From: Solirubrobacter sp963798325
GTDB taxonomy: Bacteria; Actinomycetota; Thermoleophilia; Solirubrobacterales; Solirubrobacteraceae
Direction of reading: 5' to 3'
Assembly: GCA_963798325.1 (NCBI GenBank)
Contig: CAWCSS010000001.1
Span: 1,550,001 to 1,614,000, forward strand
Length of the DNA: 64,000 bases
Shown here: positions 54,102 through 64,000 of the stretch, piece by piece
Layout: every line of letters starts with the position of its first letter
How positions within the stretch are numbered: the first letter of the stretch is position 1
Position numbers and translations under genes: made by a program
The notes under the pieces: generated by a model
Databases searched by the model: none
What the model was told of the DNA's origin: nothing
The model's input: only the letters and a program-made list of their open reading frames with translations

Positions 54102-56191
54102 TCGAACTCCTCCTCGCGGGTGAAGAGGCCGCTGGGCGCACGCAGCTGCGACTCCTCGGCGGGCACCTCGGTGGTGGGCAGCGGCTCGCGCGAGCGGATG
54201 GCCTTCACGCAGATGCGGGCGGCGTCGACGATCACGATGACGATAAGGATGGCGAAGAATGCCGCGAGGATGCCGTCGACCGTCGAATTGGTCACCACCG
54301 CGTGCATGTCGTCCATGTTCTTGGCCGGTGCCGTGACCTGCCCGGCGGCGATCGCGTCCTGGAACTTGTCGCGCTGAGCGAAGAAGCCGAGCTTGGGGTC
54401 GTCGCTGAAGACCTTCTGGTAGCTGGCGGTGAGCGTCACGGTCGCATCCCAGGCCAGCGGGATGCCCGTCACCCACGCCCACTTGAGTTTGCCCGCCTTG
54501 ATCAGCAGCGCCGTGCAGAGGGTCAGGGCGACCGCCGCGAGCAGCTGGTTGGCGATGCCGAACAGCGGGAACAGCTGGTTGATCCCGCCGAGCGGGTTCG
54601 TCACGCCGGTGTAGAGGAAGTACCCCCAGGCGCCCACGATGATCGCGCTGCAGAGCCACACGCCGGGCTTCCACGAGACGTTGCGGAACGGCTTGTAGAC
54701 GTTGCCCAGCGTGTCCTGGAGCATGAAGCGCCCGACCCGCGTGCCCGCGTCCACCGTGGTGAGGATGAACAGGGCCTCGAACATGATCGCGAAGTGGTAC
54801 CAGAAGGCCCGCAGGCCCTCCCCGGTCGCGCCGGTGAAGATCGTCGACATGCCGATCGCGAGGGTCGGCGCGCCACCGGTCTTGGACACCAGCGACTGCT
54901 CCTCGACGCCGCGGGCGGCGGCGTCGAGCGCACCCGGGGAGATGTTGAAGCCGAGCCCGTTGACGAACTCGCTGGCCGCCTGGACCGTCCCGCCGGTCGC
55001 GCCCGCGGGCGAGTTCATCGCGTAGTAGAGGCCCGGCTCGATGATCGAGGCCGCGATCAGCGCCATGATCGCGACGAACGACTCCATCAGCATCGCGCCG
55101 TAGCCGATGAACCGGACCTGGGTCTCCTTCTCGATCATCTTCGGCGTGGTGCCCGAGGAGATCAGGGCGTGGAAGCCCGACAGGGCGCCGCAGGCGATGG
55201 TGATGAAGACGAACGGGAACAGCGCGCCGGCGAACACCGGGCCCTGGCCGTTGGTGGCGAAGTCCGTCACCGCCTGGTTCTTCATCAGCGGCAGCGTCAC
55301 GACGATGCCGACCGCCAGCAGCAGGATCGTGCCGACCTTCATGAAGGTCGAGAGGTAGTCGCGCGGGGCGAGCAGCATCCAGACCGGCAGGACGGACGCG
55401 ACGAAGCCGTAGACGAGCAGGCACCAGACGAGCGTCGTCGGCTCCAGCGTGAACACGTCGGCCAGGCTCGAGTTCTGCACCACGCCGCCGAGCGCGATCG
55501 CCGCCAGCAGCAGCGTCACCCCGATCGCGGTCGCCTCGAGCACGCGCCCCGGCCGCAGGACGCGCATGTAGAAGCCCATCAGGAACGCGATCGGGATCGT
55601 CATCGCGAGGCTGAACGTGCCCCAGGGTGAGTTGGCCAGCGCGTTGACGACGACCAGCGCGAGGACGGCCAGCAGGATGATCATGATCGCCAGCACGGCG
55701 ATCAGCGCGGCGGCCCCGCCGACCGGGCCGATCTCGTCGCGCGCCATCTGCCCGAGCGACTTGCCGTCGCGGCGCATGCTGAAGAACAGGACGACCATGT
55801 CCTGCACGGCGCCGGCGAAGATGACGCCGACGATGATCCAGATCGTCCCCGGCAGGTAGCCCATCTGCGCGGCCAGGACGGGGCCGACGAGCGGCCCGGC
55901 GCCGGCGATCGCGGCGAAGTGGTGCCCGAAGAGCACACGCCGGTCGGTCGGCTGGAAGTCCTTGTCGTTCTCCAGGCGCTCGGCGGGCGTGGCGCGGTTG
56001 CGGTCCGCGCCGAGGACCCGGTACTGGATGAAGCGGGCGTAGAACCGGTACGCGATCGCGTAGGAACCGACGGCGGCGGCGATCAGCCACGCGGCGCTGA
56101 TCGGCTCGTCGCGCACAAGCGCGATCACCCCCCACGCGACCGCTCCGATCACGGCGACCGCCGACCAGATGGCGATGGACTTCGCACGCAT
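54086..56191 (-). CDS. cstA: Carbon starvation protein A (CstA family transporter)
   Basis: 701 residues and about 16 hydrophobic segments. AERLENDKDFQPTDRRVLFG with HHFAAIAGAGPLVGPVLAAQ is the CstA signature, then MVVLFFSMRRDGKSLGQMAR, DEIGPVGGAAALIAVLAIMI, IACGALSGFHALISSGTTPK and NQLFPLFGIANQLLAAVALT. Family members take up pyruvate or peptides during carbon starvation. It is the first gene of a cstA-ybdD-coaA overlap cluster, which ties carbon uptake to CoA supply. Confidence 0.94.
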   Translation of the reverse strand: MRAKSIAIWSAVAVIGAVAWGVIALVRDEPISAAWLIAAAVGSYAIAYRFYARFIQYRVLGADRNRATPAERLENDKDFQPTDRRVLFGHHFAAIAGAGPLVGPVLAAQMGYLPGTIWIIVGVIFAGAVQDMVVLFFSMRRDGKSLGQMARDEIGPVGGAAALIAVLAIMIILLAVLALVVVNALANSPWGTFSLAMTIPIAFLMGFYMRVLRPGRVLEATAIGVTLLLAAIALGGVVQNSSLADVFTLEPTTLVWCLLVYGFVASVLPVWMLLAPRDYLSTFMKVGTILLLAVGIVVTLPLMKNQAVTDFATNGQGPVFAGALFPFVFITIACGALSGFHALISSGTTPKMIEKETQVRFIGYGAMLMESFVAIMALIAASIIEPGLYYAMNSPAGATGGTVQAASEFVNGLGFNISPGALDAAARGVEEQSLVSKTGGAPTLAIGMSTIFTGATGEGLRAFWYHFAIMFEALFILTTVDAGTRVGRFMLQDTLGNVYKPFRNVSWKPGVWLCSAIIVGAWGYFLYTGVTNPLGGINQLFPLFGIANQLLAAVALTLCTALLIKAGKLKWAWVTGIPLAWDATVTLTASYQKVFSDDPKLGFFAQRDKFQDAIAAGQVTAPAKNMDDMHAVVTNSTVDGILAAFFAILIVIVIVDAARICVKAIRSREPLPTTEVPAEESQLRAPSGLFTREEEFEWAGR

Positions 56192-56226
56192 GGCAACTCC
56201 TCCCGACGGGTGCGCCGGAGTCCTCC

Positions 56227-56252
56227 CCGGGTTACAGCGCGCGCAAACCCGG
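56227..56252 (-). terminator. Hairpin between azlD and cstA
   Basis: CCGGGTT (56227-56233) pairs with AACCCGG (56246-56252) over a 12-base loop. Reading the minus strand it follows the azlD stop (56299) by 46 bases and precedes cstA, so it fits a terminator for azlCD. Confidence 0.45.
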
Positions 56253-56298
56253 CATCAGCCGCGGTGCGCAGCGTCGCGCGATCGGAGCCGGCCAGGCC

Positions 56299-56607
56299 TT
56301 AGAGCGCGCGCAGGCCCGCGGTCACCGCGGCCGCGACGAGCATCACGACGATCATCGGCGCCCTGGCCAGCAGCGCCACCAGCGCGGCGCCCAGGCCGGC
56401 CACGCGGGCGTCGACGGTGATGCCGCCTCCGGGCGCCGCGAGCGTCTCGTAGACGACGAGCGCGGCGAGGATCGCGGGAGCGACGAGCGCGGTGACGTTC
56501 AGCGTCTTCGGGCTGAGATCGCGAGAGCCGAGGATCAGCGTTCCGGCCGCCTTCGCCAGGATCGTGCCGACGGTCAGCGCCGCGATCGTGATCCACACGG
56601 CGGTCAT
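56299..56607 (-). CDS. azlD: AzlD family branched-chain amino acid exporter subunit
   Basis: 102 residues from ATG 56607 (MTAVWITIAALTVGTILAKA). Four hydrophobic stretches with SPKTLNVTALVAPAILAALV and RVAGLGAALVALLARAPMIV match AzlD. The start overlaps the azlC stop as ATGA. AzlC and AzlD together export branched-chain amino acids or analogues. Confidence 0.9.
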   Translation of the reverse strand: MTAVWITIAALTVGTILAKAAGTLILGSRDLSPKTLNVTALVAPAILAALVVYETLAAPGGGITVDARVAGLGAALVALLARAPMIVVMLVAAAVTAGLRAL

Positions 56608-57287
56608 GCCGGCGCCAGCCTGGGAATCGCGAAGCGCCGGTTGAGCCCGAGCAGCGCCGCGGCCGCGGCCGCCACCACCGGCACGCCCGCCGGCGCCCAC
56701 GGAAGCAGGATCAGCGCGATCAGTGCCCCGGTCATCGCCGCCGCTCGCGCTGGGCGGGTGCGCGCCTCGCCGAACAGCAGGGCCAGGAAGAACGCCGGGA
56801 ACATCGCATCCAGGCCCAGGGCCTGCGGGTCGCCCAGCAGCGACCCTCCGAGGACGCCCAGCACCGTCCCGCCCACCCACGCGAACCACTGCGGGATGGT
56901 CGCGCCGATCAGCACGCCGCGGTCATAGGTACCGTCGCCGTTGCTCGACAGCGCGAACGAGGCGTCGACGATGCCGAGCGACTCGAGCGAGCGCCGGAGC
57001 GGTCCGCCCTTCAGAAACGGCCCCACGGCCAGCCCCATCGGCAACCAGCGGGCGTTCATGAGCATCCCGGAGGCGATCGCCGCGGCCGCCCCGCCGCCCG
57101 CCGTCAGCACCGTCAGTGCGGCGAACTGCGCCGCTCCGGAGAAGACGGCAAGCGACATCAGCACCGGCGCGAGCGAGCCCATCAGCGGCTGCGCCAGGAC
57201 CCCGAAGGTGAACCCGCCCACGAGCGTGGGGAGCACCAGGGGCAGACCTGCTCTGAGTCCTGCTCGGATGTCGGTTGACTTGTGCAC
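56604..57287 (-). CDS. azlC: AzlC family branched-chain amino acid permease subunit
   Basis: 227 residues from a GTG (MHKSTDIRAGLRAGLPLVLP). GGFTFGVLAQPLMGSLAPVL, AVFSGAAQFAALTVLTAGGG and MLMNARWLPMGLAVGPFLKG are the conserved AzlC (YgaZ) segments, notably SGAAQF and NARW. It forms the large subunit of the exporter with AzlD. It is divergent from a CGNR zinc-finger regulator that probably controls it; the two 5' ends lie 33 bases apart. Confidence 0.92.
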   Translation of the reverse strand: MHKSTDIRAGLRAGLPLVLPTLVGGFTFGVLAQPLMGSLAPVLMSLAVFSGAAQFAALTVLTAGGGAAAAIASGMLMNARWLPMGLAVGPFLKGGPLRRSLESLGIVDASFALSSNGDGTYDRGVLIGATIPQWFAWVGGTVLGVLGGSLLGDPQALGLDAMFPAFFLALLFGEARTRPARAAAMTGALIALILLPWAPAGVPVVAAAAAALLGLNRRFAIPRLAPA

Positions 57288-57330
57288 GAGACCGGAACCT
57301 TACCGTATACTCTCCTGGCAGTGGTAAAGG
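57288..57330. promoter_or_regulatory. azlC / CGNR regulator control region
   Basis: TATACT (57306-57311) is a good -10 element about 10 bases before the GTG at 57321, which suggests a leaderless mRNA. CCTTACC (57297-57303) and GGTAAAGG (57323-57330) flank it as a near-perfect inverted repeat, a plausible autoregulatory operator. Confidence 0.45.
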
Positions 57331-57920
57331 TAACCCCCGAATCGATCAAACTCCAAGGCGGTGCGCTCGCGCTGGATTTCGCCAACAGCGTCGACTGGAC
57401 GCAGGACGAGCTCCCGATCAGCGCGACCGACGCGCTGTTGGAGCCGGACTCGCTGGATCGCTGGGGCATCCGTCTCGGTATCGCGGGCCGCCCCGGGGGA
57501 CCGGAGGAACTGGAGATCGCGCGCGGCCTGCGCCAGGCGCTGCATTCGATCTTCTCCGCCCTCGCCGGCGGAGCCGAGCCCGATCAGTTCTCACTGTCGC
57601 GATTGCGCTTCGCCTACGCGCAGGCGGTCGCCGCGGGGACGCTGATCCGCCGCGAGGACGGCGACTTCGGGCTCGACTGGTCGGCCGAGGAGACGCGCCG
57701 CGTGCGCTTCGCCGTGGCCGCCGACGCGGTCTCGCTGCTCGCCGACCCGGCGCGGATGTCCCGCCTGCACCGCTGCCCGGGCCGCGACTGCGGGTGGGTG
57801 TTCCTCGACACGAGCGGCCGCCGCCGCTGGTGCTCGATGGCGACGTGCGGCTCACGCGAGAAGATGCGCCGGATGTACGCGCGCAAGCGCGCGGAGGCCC
57901 TAGCCTCCGAGGACGCGTAG
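57321..57920 (+). CDS. CGNR zinc-finger / ABATE domain regulator
   Basis: 199 residues from GTG 57321 (MVKVTPESIKLQGGALALDF); an in-frame GTG at 57282 would overlap azlC. LALDFANSVDW and EIARGLRQALHSIFSALAGG form the N-terminal ABATE-type domain. The C-terminal zinc finger is LHRCPGRDCGWVFLDTSGRR then RWCSMATCGSREKMRRMYAR: four Cys and the CG(N/S)R signature, with Ser in place of Asn. Members are DNA-binding stress or ligand-responsive regulators. Its position suggests control of azlCD. Convergent with the peptidase gene (21-base overlap). Confidence 0.9.
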   Translation: MVKVTPESIKLQGGALALDFANSVDWTQDELPISATDALLEPDSLDRWGIRLGIAGRPGGPEELEIARGLRQALHSIFSALAGGAEPDQFSLSRLRFAYAQAVAAGTLIRREDGDFGLDWSAEETRRVRFAVAADAVSLLADPARMSRLHRCPGRDCGWVFLDTSGRRRWCSMATCGSREKMRRMYARKRAEALASEDA

Positions 57921-58985
57921 GTCGAGGGCACTGGGCGAGAGGTTCACCGGCCCGTCGGGGCCGACCAGGATGTCGTCCTCGAGCCGGATGCCGCCGCGCT
58001 CGGAGTCGTAGATCCCGGGCTCGACGGTGAAGATCATGCCCTCGCGCAGCGGCGTGTCGCTGCTGGCCACGAGGAACGGCGGCTCATGGATCTCGGTCCC
58101 GATCGCGTGGCCGGCGCCATGCAGGCACGCGCCGAGCTCCGCGTGGGCCTCGACGATCACCCGCTGCGCTTGGTCCACGTCCCGGGCCGTATTGCCGGTT
58201 CGCGTGGCCGCGACCGCATCGTCGTAGGCCTCCTTGACCACCGCCCAGGCCTGCGCGGCCCAGTCGGTCGGCGTCCCGGCGTGCGCGACGCGGGTCATGT
58301 CGCCCCAGTAGCCGTCGAACTGCGCGGAGATGTCAGCGACGACCACGTCGCCGGTCTGCAGCGTGCGCGCGCCCGGCGAGCCGTGAGGGTCACCCGCGTG
58401 AGCGCCGAAGAGGATGTGCGGCTCCGGGTGCGAGCCGCCACGTCGGGCGAGGCTGTAGGCGACCTTGGCGTTGACGTCGGCCTCGCTGTCGCCGACCTTC
58501 AGGTCCGCCCACAGCTCCTCGTAGATCTCGATGATGTGCGCACACGCCCGGCGCACCTTCTCGACCTCTTCGGCGTCCTTGGCCGCGCGCAGCTCCATGA
58601 TCAGATCGGTCGCCGGGACGAGCTCGTAGCCGGCCTCGGCGAGCGCCTTCGACCGCGCCCAGATCAGGTGGTCCTCCTCGACGCCGATCCGCGTGGCGCC
58701 GTTGAGCGCCTCGAAGAGCGTCGGCAGCCCGTTGGTCTGTGCGGCGTCGTAGAGCGCCTTGTTCAGGCCCGTCGGCGCCGTGCCCACGCTGTCACGATCG
58801 AGCGACGGAGCGATCAGCGCTCCCTCGCCGCCGCGTCTGACCGCGACGCCGAAGAAGCGCTCGAGCTGGATTCCCCAGAAGCCCGTGAGATAGGCGATGG
58901 AGGCGTCTTTGGTGGCGAGGACGGCATCCAGACCATGGTCCTCGAGCAGGGCGTCAAGCGCGGCGACGCGCGAATCGTGCGACAT
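57900..58985 (-). CDS. M24 family Xaa-Pro aminopeptidase
   Basis: 361 residues from ATG 58985. The creatinase-like N-terminus (VLATKDASIAYLTGFWGIQL) precedes the pita-bread domain. The five metal ligands are visible: VVVADISAQFDGYWGDMTRV (two Asp), GAGHAIGTEIHEPPFL (His), MIFTVEPGIYDSERG (Glu) and GGIRLEDDILVGPDG (Glu). RAAKDAEEVEKVRRACA is the usual linker helix. It removes N-terminal residues before proline, in the cytoplasm. No signal peptide. Confidence 0.93.
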   Translation of the reverse strand: MSHDSRVAALDALLEDHGLDAVLATKDASIAYLTGFWGIQLERFFGVAVRRGGEGALIAPSLDRDSVGTAPTGLNKALYDAAQTNGLPTLFEALNGATRIGVEEDHLIWARSKALAEAGYELVPATDLIMELRAAKDAEEVEKVRRACAHIIEIYEELWADLKVGDSEADVNAKVAYSLARRGGSHPEPHILFGAHAGDPHGSPGARTLQTGDVVVADISAQFDGYWGDMTRVAHAGTPTDWAAQAWAVVKEAYDDAVAATRTGNTARDVDQAQRVIVEAHAELGACLHGAGHAIGTEIHEPPFLVASSDTPLREGMIFTVEPGIYDSERGGIRLEDDILVGPDGPVNLSPSALDLRVLGG

Positions 58986-58996
58986 CGCCGCGCAGA

Positions 58997-60238
58997 CTAG
59001 CTGAGCTTCTTCGAGATCGTCCTCTTGCTGAACGTCAACTTGAGGGTGAGACCTTTGCCCTTGATCGCCTTGTTCAGCCTGATATTCAGCGTCCCGGCCT
59101 GCCTCGCCGTCGCCGTACCGGTCGCCACCTTCTTGCCCTTTCGGGTGATGACGGCCTTGGCCTTGCCGGCGCCCGGGACGGTCACCGTGACCGTCCTGCC
59201 CTTCGCCTTGACGATCGCGAGCTTCACGGTCGTCTTGGCGGGCGCCGGGATGGGTGCCGGGTTCGTCGCGGGCGGCGTCACGACCGGCGCGACGTACGCG
59301 GCGGCAGGCGGGTCGGCGGGCCCCCAGTCGGGCTCGGAGCCGGTCGGGGTCAGGTTGATGTCGTTGGGCAGCGCGCACGTCGCGGGCCCGAACGCGGTGA
59401 AGCGCGAGACGGTGATGCCGGCGCTGCTCTCCCACGCGATCCCGGCGCCGTCGGGCGCCCAGGTCGGGTCGGCGTAGCGCTCGTCCTTCTGCGTGAACGC
59501 GCACGCGAAGTCCGGGTACTCCGGCACGGTCGTCTTCACGTCCCCCTTGACGGCGAAGAAGGCGATCGTCGTATTGGCGCCGTAGTCGCTGGTCACCGCC
59601 AGGCGGGTGCCGTCGCGCGACAGCTCGCCGTCGCCCATGTCACCGTTCGGGACCATCCACGGCTGGCTGTCGTACTCGCCCGGCCCGAGGTCGTCGATCG
59701 CCACCTGGCGGCCGTAGCCGCCGAACACCAGCGTGCGGTTGTTGGTGATCCACTCCGGGTTCGAGACGCTGAACTGGTTGCCGTAGGTGGCGACGGGTGT
59801 GGCTTCGGTGACGTTCGCGTCCGTGTAGTACGTCGAGCGCTGGATCGAGCCGCAGGTCGAGGCCACCGGGCAGCTGTAGGCCAGGTAGGAGTAGGCGATC
59901 TTGCTGCCGTCGGGCGAGAAGGAGAGGTGCACCGGGCGCGGGGCGAACGTCCCGCCGTCGCCGGACTTGGTGGTGGGCGTCGTGATCGTGTGCAGGACCT
60001 GCCCGTTGCGCGCCATCACGGTGATCGGCCCCGTGCCCTGCACCGCCGCGATCGTGCCGTCGTCGGCCTGTGTGGGCGAGTGCCACTGGCCGCCGCTGGT
60101 CAGCTGGACCTTGCGGGCGCCGTCCGGGCTGGCGGACCAGACGTTGCCCTGGTCGATGTACACGATCGAGTCGGCGTTCGCCGCGGCGGGCGCCAACAGC
60201 AGCGCGGCGCCGACGGCGAGCAGGAGACGTGGGAGCAT
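58997..60238 (-). CDS. Secreted TolB/PD40-like beta-propeller protein with lysine-rich tail
   Basis: 413 residues with signal peptide MLPRLLLAVGAALLLAPAAA. PD40-type repeats are seen in GNVWSASPDGARKVQLTSGG, HLSFSPDGSKIAYSYLAYSC, GELSRDGTRLAVTSDYGANT and DPTWAPDGAGIAWESSAGIT, giving a propeller of about six blades. A Pro-rich linker (VTPPATNPAPIPAPAKTT) leads to a basic domain with GKAKAVITRKGKKVATGTAT and KAIKGKGLTLKLTFSKRTIS, similar in style to the tail of the protein at 3807-4913. Probably extracellular and cell-wall associated. Function unknown. Confidence 0.83.
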   Translation of the reverse strand: MLPRLLLAVGAALLLAPAAANADSIVYIDQGNVWSASPDGARKVQLTSGGQWHSPTQADDGTIAAVQGTGPITVMARNGQVLHTITTPTTKSGDGGTFAPRPVHLSFSPDGSKIAYSYLAYSCPVASTCGSIQRSTYYTDANVTEATPVATYGNQFSVSNPEWITNNRTLVFGGYGRQVAIDDLGPGEYDSQPWMVPNGDMGDGELSRDGTRLAVTSDYGANTTIAFFAVKGDVKTTVPEYPDFACAFTQKDERYADPTWAPDGAGIAWESSAGITVSRFTAFGPATCALPNDINLTPTGSEPDWGPADPPAAAYVAPVVTPPATNPAPIPAPAKTTVKLAIVKAKGRTVTVTVPGAGKAKAVITRKGKKVATGTATARQAGTLNIRLNKAIKGKGLTLKLTFSKRTISKKLS

Positions 60239-60287
60239 GGCGCGCAGGCTGGCGGGCGCGCCTTGCCCGAGACTTGCCAGGACGTTG

Positions 60288-61499
60288 TCAGCGCAGGACC
60301 TGCGCCTGGTAGCCCTCCTCCTGGAGCCTGGCCAGCACCCGCTGCGCGTGCTCGTGGCCGCGGGTCTCGAGCACCATCTCGACCGCGGTCTCGCGCACAT
60401 GCAGATGCAGCCCTTCCCGCACGTGGCTGACGTCGACGATGTTCGCGCCGGTCCCCGCGACGGCGGCGAGCAGCGTGGCGAGCCCGCCCGGACGGTCGGG
60501 GATGCGCGTGAGCGCGACCAGGCGGCGCCCCGATTCGGTCTCGTGACGGCGGGCGATCGCGGCCAGCATCGTCGCGTCGACGTTCCCGCCGCTGAGCACG
60601 GCGACCGTGGTCCCGTCGATCGCGTCGAGCTTCTCGCCCAGGATCGCGGCCACGCTGACCGCTCCGGCGCCCTCGACCACGAGCTTGCAGCGCTCCAGCA
60701 GCAGCGCCATCGCGGCGGCGGTCGCCTCCTCGTCGACGAGGACCAGGTCATCGAGGTGGGTGCGCAGGATCTCCAGCGGGATGCCGCCGGGGCGCTTGAC
60801 CGCGATCCCGTCGGCGATCGTCAGCGCGGTCTTGGCCTCCATCGGGGTCCCAGCCTGCATCGACTCGGGATACGGCGCGCAGGCGGCGGCCTGGACGCCG
60901 ACGATCTTCACGTCAGGCCTGGCTTCCTTGATCACCAGCGCCACCCCGGCGCACAGCCCGCCGCCGCCGATCGGCACCACGACCCGCGCGAGGTCGGGGA
61001 CGTCCTCGAGCAACTCCAGTCCCAGCGAGCCCTGGCCGGCGACGATCGCCACGTCGTCGAACGGATGGACGAACGCCAGTCCGCCCTCCTCGGCCCGCGC
61101 CAGCGCGGAGATCAGGCAGGCGTCGACGCTGTTGCCACCGACGTGGACGATCGCCCCGGCGCCGCGCGCGGCTTCGACCTTCGACATCGGCGCGTCGCTG
61201 GGCACGAACACCTCGCAGCGGATGCCGCGGGCGGCCGCGCCGGCGGCGAGCGCCTGCGCGTGGTTGCCGGCGCTGGCGGCGACGACGCCGTTGGCGCAGC
61301 CTTCCTCACCCAGCGCGGCGAGCTTCGCGGCCACGCCGCGGACCTTGAACGAGCCGGTGCGCTGCAGGTTCTCGGCCTTCAGGACGACCGTCCCGCCCGC
61401 ACGCTCGGAGAATGTGCGGGTGGACAGGATCGGTGTCCTGCGCGCGACGGTCTCGACCGCCGCGCGTGCGGCTCTGACGTCGCGCGCGGTGACGCTCAC
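60288..61499 (-). CDS. ilvA: Threonine ammonia-lyase (catabolic/biosynthetic threonine dehydratase)
   Basis: 403 residues from a GTG (MSVTARDVRAARAAVETVAR). The PLP lysine is in ENLQRTGSFKVRGVAAKL, the phosphate loop in VVVPIGGGGLCAGVALVIKE, and the substrate loop in ASAGNHAQALAAGAAARGIR. The C-terminus carries an ACT domain (VALTRIPDRPGGLATLLAAV), as in allosteric IlvA/TdcB-type enzymes. It converts threonine to 2-oxobutanoate and ammonia. The start overlaps the ridA stop (ATGA-like junction GTGA), and RidA removes the reactive enamine it makes. Confidence 0.94.
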   Translation of the reverse strand: MSVTARDVRAARAAVETVARRTPILSTRTFSERAGGTVVLKAENLQRTGSFKVRGVAAKLAALGEEGCANGVVAASAGNHAQALAAGAAARGIRCEVFVPSDAPMSKVEAARGAGAIVHVGGNSVDACLISALARAEEGGLAFVHPFDDVAIVAGQGSLGLELLEDVPDLARVVVPIGGGGLCAGVALVIKEARPDVKIVGVQAAACAPYPESMQAGTPMEAKTALTIADGIAVKRPGGIPLEILRTHLDDLVLVDEEATAAAMALLLERCKLVVEGAGAVSVAAILGEKLDAIDGTTVAVLSGGNVDATMLAAIARRHETESGRRLVALTRIPDRPGGLATLLAAVAGTGANIVDVSHVREGLHLHVRETAVEMVLETRGHEHAQRVLARLQEEGYQAQVLR

Positions 61500-61882
61500 A
61501 GCGCGATGATCGCGTCCATCTCGACCTCGGCGCCCATCGGGAGGGCGGCGACGCCGATGGTGGTCCGGGCGGGCGGGTCCTGCTCGAAGTAGCCCGCGTA
61601 GGCCGTGTTCATCTCGGCGAAGACGCTGATGTCGGTGACGTAGACGGCGACGCGGACGGCGTTCTCGAGCTTCGCCCCCGCCGCTTCGGCGATGATCGTG
61701 AGGTTCTCGAGACAGCGCTCGGCCTTCTCGGCCGGGCTACCGTCGATGAGCTTGCCGGTCTCGGGATCGAGGTGGACCTGTCCGCTGATGAACAGCAGGC
61801 CGTTGGACTTGACGGCGTGCGAGTACGGCCCCGCTGCGGGGGGACCGGGGTCGGCGGTCACGGTTTCGCGAGAATGGGACAT
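61496..61882 (-). CDS. ridA: RidA family enamine/imine deaminase
   Basis: 128 residues from ATG 61882. The family motifs are PPAAGPYSHAVKSNGLLFIS, GQVHLDPETGKLIDGSPAEK, AVRVAVYVTDISVFAEMNTA with YAGYFEQDPPARTTIGVAAL and the end MGAEVEMDAIIAL, including the active-site Arg of PPARTT. It hydrolyses the enamine/imine released by PLP dehydratases, here probably from the adjacent IlvA. Both genes overlap at the stop/start junction, so they are made together in a fixed ratio. Confidence 0.95.
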   Translation of the reverse strand: MSHSRETVTADPGPPAAGPYSHAVKSNGLLFISGQVHLDPETGKLIDGSPAEKAERCLENLTIIAEAAGAKLENAVRVAVYVTDISVFAEMNTAYAGYFEQDPPARTTIGVAALPMGAEVEMDAIIAL

Positions 61883-61902
61883 GAAAGGAACGTACAGAAC
61901 CG

Positions 61903-63861
<1,959 letters not shown>

Positions 63862-63865
63862 ATCA

Positions 63866-63881
63866 GGCACGTTTTCGTGCC
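63866..63881. terminator. Hairpin after the YyaL-like gene
   Basis: GGCACG-TTTT-CGTGCC, a perfect 6-bp stem with a T-loop, starts 5 bases after the TGA (63859-63861). A simple terminator or an mRNA 3'-end stabiliser. Confidence 0.5.
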
Positions 63882-64000
63882 GTGCCCGCGGGGTGAGCCC
63901 GACAAGGAGATCCGCGACCAGCCGTAGCTCCACCGCTACCTCGAAGCGACCGGCGAGCGAGTCCTCCGGGTCACCCGGGCAGACCCTCTTGAAGCCGAAA
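63882..64000. other. Right-edge segment, possibly the start of another gene
   Basis: On the minus strand the frame from the edge (FGFKRVCPGDPEDSLAGRFE) has good third-position GC and would run towards the YyaL gene, so part of a minus-strand gene may enter here. There is no start codon in view and the end is unclear. Too short to name. Confidence 0.25.

Overview
The window is 64 kb of very GC-rich, gene-dense bacterial chromosome. The signs of a high-GC actinobacterium are a CstA/YbdD pair, DUF2017 next to ClpS, a SigB/SigF-type sigma factor, a CGNR zinc-finger regulator, an F420-type luciferase-like enzyme and many GTG/TTG starts. Secreted proteins with lysine-rich 'KxKKTVxIKVKL' tails and large LuxR/AAA regulators point towards Solirubrobacterales (Thermoleophilia). 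That placement is inference from gene style; there is no rRNA gene here. No tRNA, rRNA, CRISPR array, insertion sequence or prophage was seen.

Layout. 1-6.1 kb: a HelD-like helicase (cut by the left edge) divergent from a Uup-like ABC-F ATPase, a secreted protein, a YdjM-like hydrolase and a glycosyltransferase. 6.1-11.9 kb: methyltransferase divergent from a LysR regulator and luciferase-like enzyme, a secreted protein, a cyclase, and a MarR/SRPBCC divergent pair. 11.9-19.4 kb: ankyrin protein, small secreted protein, nucleotidyltransferase, M42 peptidase, alternative sigma factor and a large LuxR (LAL) regulator. 19.4-25.1 kb: a tightly overlapping five-gene operon (APC permease, FGGY kinase, glycerol-1-phosphate dehydrogenase-like enzyme, TIM-barrel protein, GntR/UTRA regulator) that looks like an uncharacterised catabolic pathway. 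25.1-29.9 kb: lipoprotein, two tandem ArsR-like paralogues, membrane protein, methyltransferase, SDR. 29.9-30.6 kb: a gene-poor leader with a 37-codon ORF and a duplicated hairpin module, in front of a HoxX-like gene. 32.3-35.1 kb: acyl-CoA dehydrogenase divergent from an acyl-CoA synthetase. 35.1-37.3 kb: a STAND-type NTPase operon with a 21-codon ORF coupled at both ends, divergent from a secreted alpha/beta-hydrolase. 39-46.7 kb: Baeyer-Villiger-type monooxygenase, class III aminotransferase, PAS-GGDEF-EAL protein, AzgA-type purine permease. 46.7-51.4 kb: a very large Ser/Thr kinase-AAA-repeat regulator, PspC, DUF2017, ClpS. 51.4-64 kb: GMC oxidoreductase, CoaA, YbdD, CstA, AzlD/AzlC with a CGNR regulator, Xaa-Pro peptidase, secreted propeller, threonine dehydratase with RidA, and a YyaL-like thioredoxin-domain protein.

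A striking overall property is that about 16 otherwise normal genes (plus one doubtful short ORF) are broken by roughly 28 small frameshifts. Every one I could resolve behaves as a gain of bases (+1, once apparently +2) relative to the frame of the gene, often as a duplicated G or C. This one-sided pattern is best explained by sequence or assembly insertion errors, so affected genes are described as single genes across the breaks. The most interesting biology is the duplicated GGTCA-loop RNA-like module before hoxX, the five-gene kinase/dehydrogenase operon, the STAND operon, and a short palindrome found at the 3' ends of two unrelated genes.
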